The notes under the pieces are model-generated. The model was not told where the DNA came from. It saw only the letters and a program-made list of their open reading frames with translations, and ran no database searches. From Typha latifolia (lineage: Eukaryota; Streptophyta; Magnoliopsida; Poales; Typhaceae), in contig CM034102.1 in NCBI GenBank assembly GCA_019914945.1, positions 6,189,501-6,253,500 of the forward strand: a DNA stretch of 64,000 nucleotides, written 5' to 3'. Shown here one piece after another: positions 59,086 through 64,000 of the stretch; position 1 is the first letter of the stretch, and each line of letters begins with the position of its first letter. A program made the translations under genes and the position numbers.

Positions 59086-59640
59086 GGAAGCTCCCATCAA
59101 GGTGCGATAAGGGGCTCGTAGCCCTCCACCCAAGTACCCACCTCTTCCACGCGAAGAGGTGAGTCGATCGAGGTTGAAGAGCAAGGCTACCATCGCCGAT
59201 GGTGGCCGCCCGTGACTAAGGAAATCGACGGTGGGAGGCGACATGGCATCACTTCCCACGCACCCCGTGGGTACCTAAATTTGGTACCCATAGCAAGGGG
59301 CAGATGCAAGGAAACTTCTTGGACCGGTGAGTGGTCGACGCCAACAAATTTCTCCGACGAAGTTAACAATAGAAAAGTTAGGATTATCTATGAATTACTA
59401 AGTGAAAATTAAATTAATTTAAAGGAAAGATGGAGGTTGACCTGAGGATTGAAGTGGAGGGTTTTGATTGGCCGCCGGCGCTCCAGTGATCCACAGTCCA
59501 TGTTGAGGTCTTCAGCTGCTCGGAAAGAGAAATAAGAGAAAGATGTGGAAGAGCGAGAGACTGCGAAAAGAAGAGAGTAAGAGGGGGGTTGAGATTTATA
59601 TAGAGACGAGGGGGAGAGTGGGGGAGGAGTGGAGTCCCGT

Positions 59641-60504
59641 GATACACTTAGTTAGAAACTTTTCTTATTGCATTAGGTGTTTATTTTTATTAAAATAAAA
59701 TTCCTGTAGGTCGCGTTCGAATACCCTTGCGAACGCCTGCATCATGTTCGCAAATACAGAGAACGCATATTGTGCGTTCGAACACGGTCGGGCGAGTTCG
59801 AACGCCTGCATCGCGTTTGCACATATAGAGAATATTTTTTGGTGCGTTCGAACGTGATTGGGCACATTCGAACGCGATCGGGCACATTCAAACGCGATCG
59901 GGCGCATTCGAACGCGATCGACGCGAATGTTCTAGAATTAGGGTTTCATATTGTTTTAGGACTTGTTGACTAGCCTCTATATATATGTGGATGACAGTCA
60001 ACTTCATTACGATATTAGATTATTGATTTCTTGCATCCTATCTTCTCTCTATACTTCTCCCTCCTCCCTTTTCACCATTCTTCCATCTCTACTGTTCGCA
60101 AGGTTTCTCCTAACTTCTAATTTCCCTCGACTGTCGAGCCCCCCTCTTCTTTGGGATCTTGACCACTTCGTTCCCTTCGTCTATATCCCTTAATCACATT
60201 CACTATCCACCTTCATCTCCATACCCATCTATAACCCTAACATCCACTCCATCCGTCACCATCACCATCACCATCACCCACGTTATTCCGTATTTTCGTC
60301 CCTACTACAGTTTGAATCTATGAAGGGCATAAATAAGAAAGTTGTAGATTATGAATTATGGATCTAACCCAATTGGTATGATAATTTTATAACTATCGAA
60401 AAATATTTGACGAATATTTTCCCATGGTTGCGCAGACTGATTCTTGTAATACATCCAGATCTTGAAGGAATCGTTGTGTAGCCTATCCTTGGTTCAAAAA
60501 CTTA
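59641..60504 (+). mobile_element. 5' LTR of the Ty3/gypsy element
   Basis: It lies directly before the primer site. It may open at TGATACACTTAG (59641) and closes with TTATCA at about 60504 or 60540, depending on which of two primer-site copies is original. It contains the TTCGAA cluster (59708-59925), ctctatatatatg near 59975 (TATA-like) and a CACCAT repeat at about 60257-60280. The outer end is uncertain. Confidence 0.55.
59708..59925 (+). repeat. TTCGAA-core cluster with 20-base tandem units
   Basis: Seven or more words with the core (A/G)TTC(G/A)AA(C/T), for example gcgttcgaacacggtcg and gagttcgaacgcctgcatcg. The last part (about 59843-59925) is regular: cattcgaacgcgatcgggca repeated with a 20-base period, about four copies, one having TTCAAA. 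Confidence 0.85.
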
Positions 60505-60506
60505 TC

Positions 60507-60554
60507 AATTAGTATCAAAGCTTATCAACATAGCTTATCAATTAGTATCAGAGC
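60507..60554 (+). other. Duplicated primer-binding site region
   Basis: The word cttatcaattagtatcaaagc and, 34 bases on, cttatcaattagtatcagagc both occur. TAGTATCAGAGCC is one base from the standard TGGTATCAGAGCC initiator-Met site. The second copy is closer to standard and is probably the functional one. Confidence 0.65.
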
Positions 60555-60578
60555 CAAGTTAATATCAAACCTCCATTA

Positions 60579-62093
60579 ATGGTTGAAACAATGAAGATGA
60601 CATCAACAAGAAGATCTATGGAGAGCACACCGACAAGGGAGGACTCAATCCATGATAACCCTAACTGTGAGACTGATTCCTTTGGAGCGACCACGGTAGG
60701 ACCGAGTCAACCAACATCAATGAGTGCCAATATGGATGAACTTAGGGGCATGTTTCATACATTGATGCATAGAGTTGACTCAATTCAAAAGGATCACAAT
60801 GATTTCAAGAAATATATCATGAACCGATTTGATTCGTTATCTCCTCGATGACGATCGTAGTTTCAAGAAGGACCGGCAGTGGGACCTCATCGATCTAATA
60901 CCTCACAGGTCCAGGTGCGTCATGCAAGTGCCAATGATTCCCTCTTACCTATGCCCACACATCATTCCCTCCCTCCGTTGCAAAACCCAAGACTGGCGGT
61001 GGTGGAACCCAAAAGGAGTGCGGCACTAGTGCGCTTCATCGATGAGGAGAATTGACACTTTGAGAATGATATTGATCCCTTTGGAGATGGTAATGGACGT
61101 GCTTGAGGATTTAAAGAGGGTGATCAACATGCACAAGGGTTTAGACCTGAACCAAGGATCTTTCGCGAACTCGATAATGCTATTCGGGGGAGAACCGCAC
61201 CCTTGGACTTTCCAAATTTCCAAGGCAGTGATCCAACGGATTGGGTGTTTCAAGTTGAATAATATTTTAATTGTCAAGGTACAACGGAAGATGCAAAAGT
61301 CCAGATGGCAAGCTTTCACCTCCAAGGAACGGCATTGCAATCATATAGATCGATTCTTCGTGGTGGTGGATTTACCAGATGGGCTGATTTTTGTAGAAGG
61401 ATTACATGTAGATTTGAGACTGCGGCATATGAAGATTTTGTTGCCACATTAAGCAAAATGGTTCAAAGGATGACCGTATTGGAGTACTAAGCTGAGTTTG
61501 AGAGAGTTAGTAGTCGTTGTGAGCCACCTTGGCCCGAACCGACATTAATGAGCACATTTATTTTAGGGCTGTGGGATAAGATTCAGGAAGATTTTCGTGC
61601 TATTTGTCCCACTACTCTTGAGGAGGCCTTGAGGATGAAGCAAAAACATAAGACTCTAAAGATGGCAGCGAAAATTAATTGGGGCAACCGAGATGGACGG
61701 TTTGCACCTAGAATGCCGGCTGAAAATTCTGCGGTTTTAAAAATAGCAGCTGCGAGTACTAGACCACGACCACCTTTGAGACTTTCTTTTGATATTAGAG
61801 GAGACACAAAACCCCCTGTTCGAACTCTCACACCTGCCCAGGTGGAGGAGCGAAGAGCGAAGGGCCTTTACTTTCTATGTGATGAACGTTTCACCCCCGG
61901 TCATCGGTGTTCTAAACCGATCCGGAGTGTGATGCTTATCGGCAATCTTGAGGAGGATGATGAGGTTGTTGATGATGGAGAGTATCTAGAGGAGGTCCAT
62001 GAGGAGACCGTTGAGGAGGGCGTGGAGGAAGATATCCAAGCTAAAATATCGATGCATGTATATTTGGGTACTTTCGCGCTGAGGACGTTATGA
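60579..62093 (+). pseudogene. Ty3/gypsy gag, disrupted
   Basis: The first piece opens at 60579 (MVETMKMTSTRR...) and includes a coiled-coil-like segment (MDELRGMFHTLMHRVDSIQK). The gag core follows in several frames between about 61140 and 61660 (blocks around FQGSDPTDW, ASFHLQGTALQSY and WDKIQEDFRA). The end is at 61548-62093 and holds a zinc-knuckle-like remnant (CDERFTPGHRC), preceded by the typical LTPAQVEERRAKGLYF, then an acidic tail. Stops and shifts break the frame repeatedly, so no full gag is made. Confidence 0.85.
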
Positions 62094-62097
62094 GTAG

Positions 62098-64000
62098 ATG
62101 GACTCGTTAGAAAGCATTGTGTGCACATTTTCATCGATTCGGGGAGTACACACAATTTTCTAGATGAGAGGTTAGTGAGGAGATTGGGTTTGGATGCCGA
62201 GCTGACCACGGGATTTGACATTGCTATTGAAGACGGCATGAAGCTTAAGGCTGAGAGCTTGTGTCACCGGGTCAATATACGGGTGCAAGGACACGACATC
62301 ATTGTGGACTTGTATACATTGGCGTTGCGAGGAGCGGACATTATTTAGTGCTTAGTGGTTATAGAGTTTGGGACCCGTCACATTTGATTTCTAGAGTATG
62401 TGGATGGAATTTAAACAAGGAAATAAAGATGTGCGGTTCGATGGCGTTTGGTCTTCGCCGATTCCTACGATGCAGCCTATGATGGGGCTGCCTTGTGCGG
62501 AGGATTTGAGCTATCTTCTTCAGTTAGGACTAGCAGGAGATGAGCCTCAAACGAGTTCAGGTACTACCATAGGAGTTGCCACCGATAGGAGCGGCGGACC
62601 ATCGCATAGAGATTATACTCGGGGCTGCACCGACGAACGTGAGGCCATATCGGTATCTGCATATGCAAAAAGAAGTTATCTCAAAAATGGTAGCCGAGAT
62701 GTTGGAGCAAAGCCTCATACAACCAAGTCATAGCTCATATTCATCCCCCGTACTTTGGGTGCAAAAAAAAGATGGGACATAGCGTTTTTATGTCGATTAT
62801 CGAGCACTAAACGCTACTACCGTCAAGGACCAGTATTCTATTCTAGTTATCAAGGAGTTGCTGGACAAGATTGTAGCGGCGACTATATTTAATAAGCTTG
62901 ACTTGAGGGCCGGGTATCATCAAATTAGAGTTCACCCGACGGATGTGCACAAAACTGCATTTTAGACTCCGAGCGGGCATTACAAGTTTCGAGTGATGCC
63001 TTTTGGTCTCACCAATGCTCCAGCTACCTTTCAAGGCCTCATGAATGATATATTTTGGCCTCTCTTGTGAAGGTATGTCTTGATATTTTTTGACGATATT
63101 TTGGTGTATAACTGGACTGAATTGGAGCATTGGCGGCATTTAGAGGACGTGCTGAATTTGTTGAAGCAAAACCAACTGAAGATCAAAAGTCTAAGTGCCT
63201 ATGGGGAGTACTACAAGTGGAGTATTTATGCCACATCATTTCAGTGGATGGTGTAGCGGCGGATCCTCAAAAGGTTGCATGTATGACCGTTTGGCCTATT
63301 CCTACTACTACCAACGGATTGAAAGGATTTTTGGGGCTGACCGGATATTATCGACGCTTTATTGCCGGATATGACAAGATCTTTTCTCCTCTCACTTCTT
63401 TATTGAAGAAAGACTCTTTTAGATGGACGGATGAAGCCACTTCAGCCTTTAAAAAACTAAAAACAGCAATGACGACGACACCCGTTCTAGCCGTACTAGA
63501 CTTCACCAAGGAGTTCATTATGGAATGTGATGCGTCGGGTGTTGGCATAGGAATTGTACTTATGCAAGGAGGACGTCCCATAGCCTTTCTTAGTAAGAAT
63601 TTGTCACAAAAATCTCGGCAATTATCAACTTATGAGAGAGAGATATTGGTAATTCTGCATGCGGTGACAAAGTGGAGGCCTTACTTGATTGATAGACGAT
63701 TCATTATCCGAACCGATCAAAGGAGCATTCCATACTTTATGGGACATCATACATACTCCGGCACAGTAGTGATGGGTCACAAAATTGCTAGAATATGATT
63801 ATGAAATCCAATACAAGAAGGGAACGGAAAATAGAGTAGCGGATGCACTATCGCACCAACCCGATACCGCCAAGCTTACAACCTATTCGTCTCCTACCTT
63901 TCCCTTTTTGACAAGCTGAGGTATGCATGTACATCTGACCTAGATATTTTGAGATTGTTGTAGGAGGTGATGGAGGATCCGGAGCGCCATCTAGAGTTTG
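62098..64000 (+). pseudogene. Ty3/gypsy pol (protease, reverse transcriptase, RNase H), disrupted and cut by the window edge
   Basis: The protease has its active-site DSGSTHNF at about 62133. Reverse transcriptase runs from about 62640 (blocks SSYSSPVLWVQKKDG, then [35 protein letters not shown]) to the catalytic FFDDILVY at about 63085. The connection and RNase H span about 63200-63860 (LKGFLGLTGYYRRFI, ECDASGVGIG, STYEREILVILHAV, ENRVADALSHQ). In-frame stops occur at least near 62780, 62964 and 63067, plus frame changes, so the copy is dead. Integrase and the 3' LTR would lie beyond the right edge. The block wording resembles chromovirus lineages; a finer call is not possible by eye. Confidence 0.9.

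Larger units (their letters stand above)
56991..59640. other. Repeat-rich, LTR-like DNA, no intact gene
   Basis: AT-rich until about 58540, then GC-rich with direct repeats (58610-58830 and 59015-59085). On the minus strand a GAGA/CT-rich stretch at 59525-59600, with TATAAATCTC near 59603-59594, could be an LTR promoter. The minus-strand open frame at 58759-59259 is made of repeat sequence and has no domain. It is similar in style to LTR copies A and B, but alignment by eye is weak. Confidence 0.35.

Noticed and set aside
59665..59907. Frame with repeated FERA/RSN-type peptides
   Set aside because: The periodic peptide comes from the TTCGAACGC DNA repeats and appears in both strands; there is no sign of coding.
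60251..60283. CACCAT run that would encode histidines
   Set aside because: It lies in LTR/leader DNA upstream of the primer site and is a short simple repeat, not a coding or engineered tag sequence.
1..64000. CRISPR arrays, operons or prophage-like systems
   Set aside because: The window is plant nuclear DNA; the tandem arrays seen lack the constant repeat and unique spacer pattern, and all coding regions are eukaryotic.

Overview
The window is nuclear DNA of a flowering plant, most likely a monocot outside the grasses. The evidence is spliceosomal GT-AG introns, plant-only gene families, very uneven base composition (GC-rich coding exons in AT-rich spacers) and many Ty1/copia and Ty3/gypsy retrotransposon remains. 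The monocot call is an inference from the GC-rich, CG-ending codons of the HLS1-like and zinc-finger genes. I cannot name a species.

Layout. 1-2.3 kb holds transposon debris: a possible DNA-transposon tail, then a decayed Ty3/gypsy gag with primer-binding site and LTR on the minus strand. 2.9-3.4 kb carries the first two exons of a queuosine-salvage gene (minus strand); the rest is not visible. 3.9-8.1 kb is a GAGCT-rich repeat and a broken Ty1/copia element with its 5' LTR. 8.1-14.3 kb is AT-rich spacer with repeat fragments and one RNase H-like relic. 14.4-17.9 kb is a small gene island: a HOOKLESS1-like N-acetyltransferase (plus, 3 exons) and an intronless two-finger C2H2 repressor of the ZAT10 type (minus) with a TATA box and paired ACGT elements upstream. 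18.4-29 kb is nested retrotransposon DNA, including an apparent 3.2-kb solo LTR and a diverged second copy. 29.7-43.9 kb has no recognisable protein; it holds exon-like scraps, local duplications and another LTR-like segment.

44.0-55.6 kb is the gene-rich part: an RSL-class bHLH regulator (plus, 5 exons, 361 aa), a DUF936 protein (minus, 4 exons, 634 aa) with an LTR in its third intron, and a class I formin resembling FH1 (minus, 4 exons, about 717 aa). In other plants, RSL proteins drive root-hair tip growth, some DUF936 proteins act on cortical microtubules, and FH1-type formins nucleate actin at the membrane. The three neighbours thus share a cell-growth and cytoskeleton theme, though gene order alone does not prove a functional link. 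55.8-59.6 kb is repeat-rich spacer. 59.6 kb to the end is a Ty3/gypsy element (LTR, primer site, gag, protease, RT, RNase H) full of stops and cut by the window edge.

The most unusual pattern is a set of four clusters of the palindromic core TTCGAA, usually within GCGTTCGAACGC-like words. They lie in four different LTR-like segments that belong to both copia and gypsy elements.
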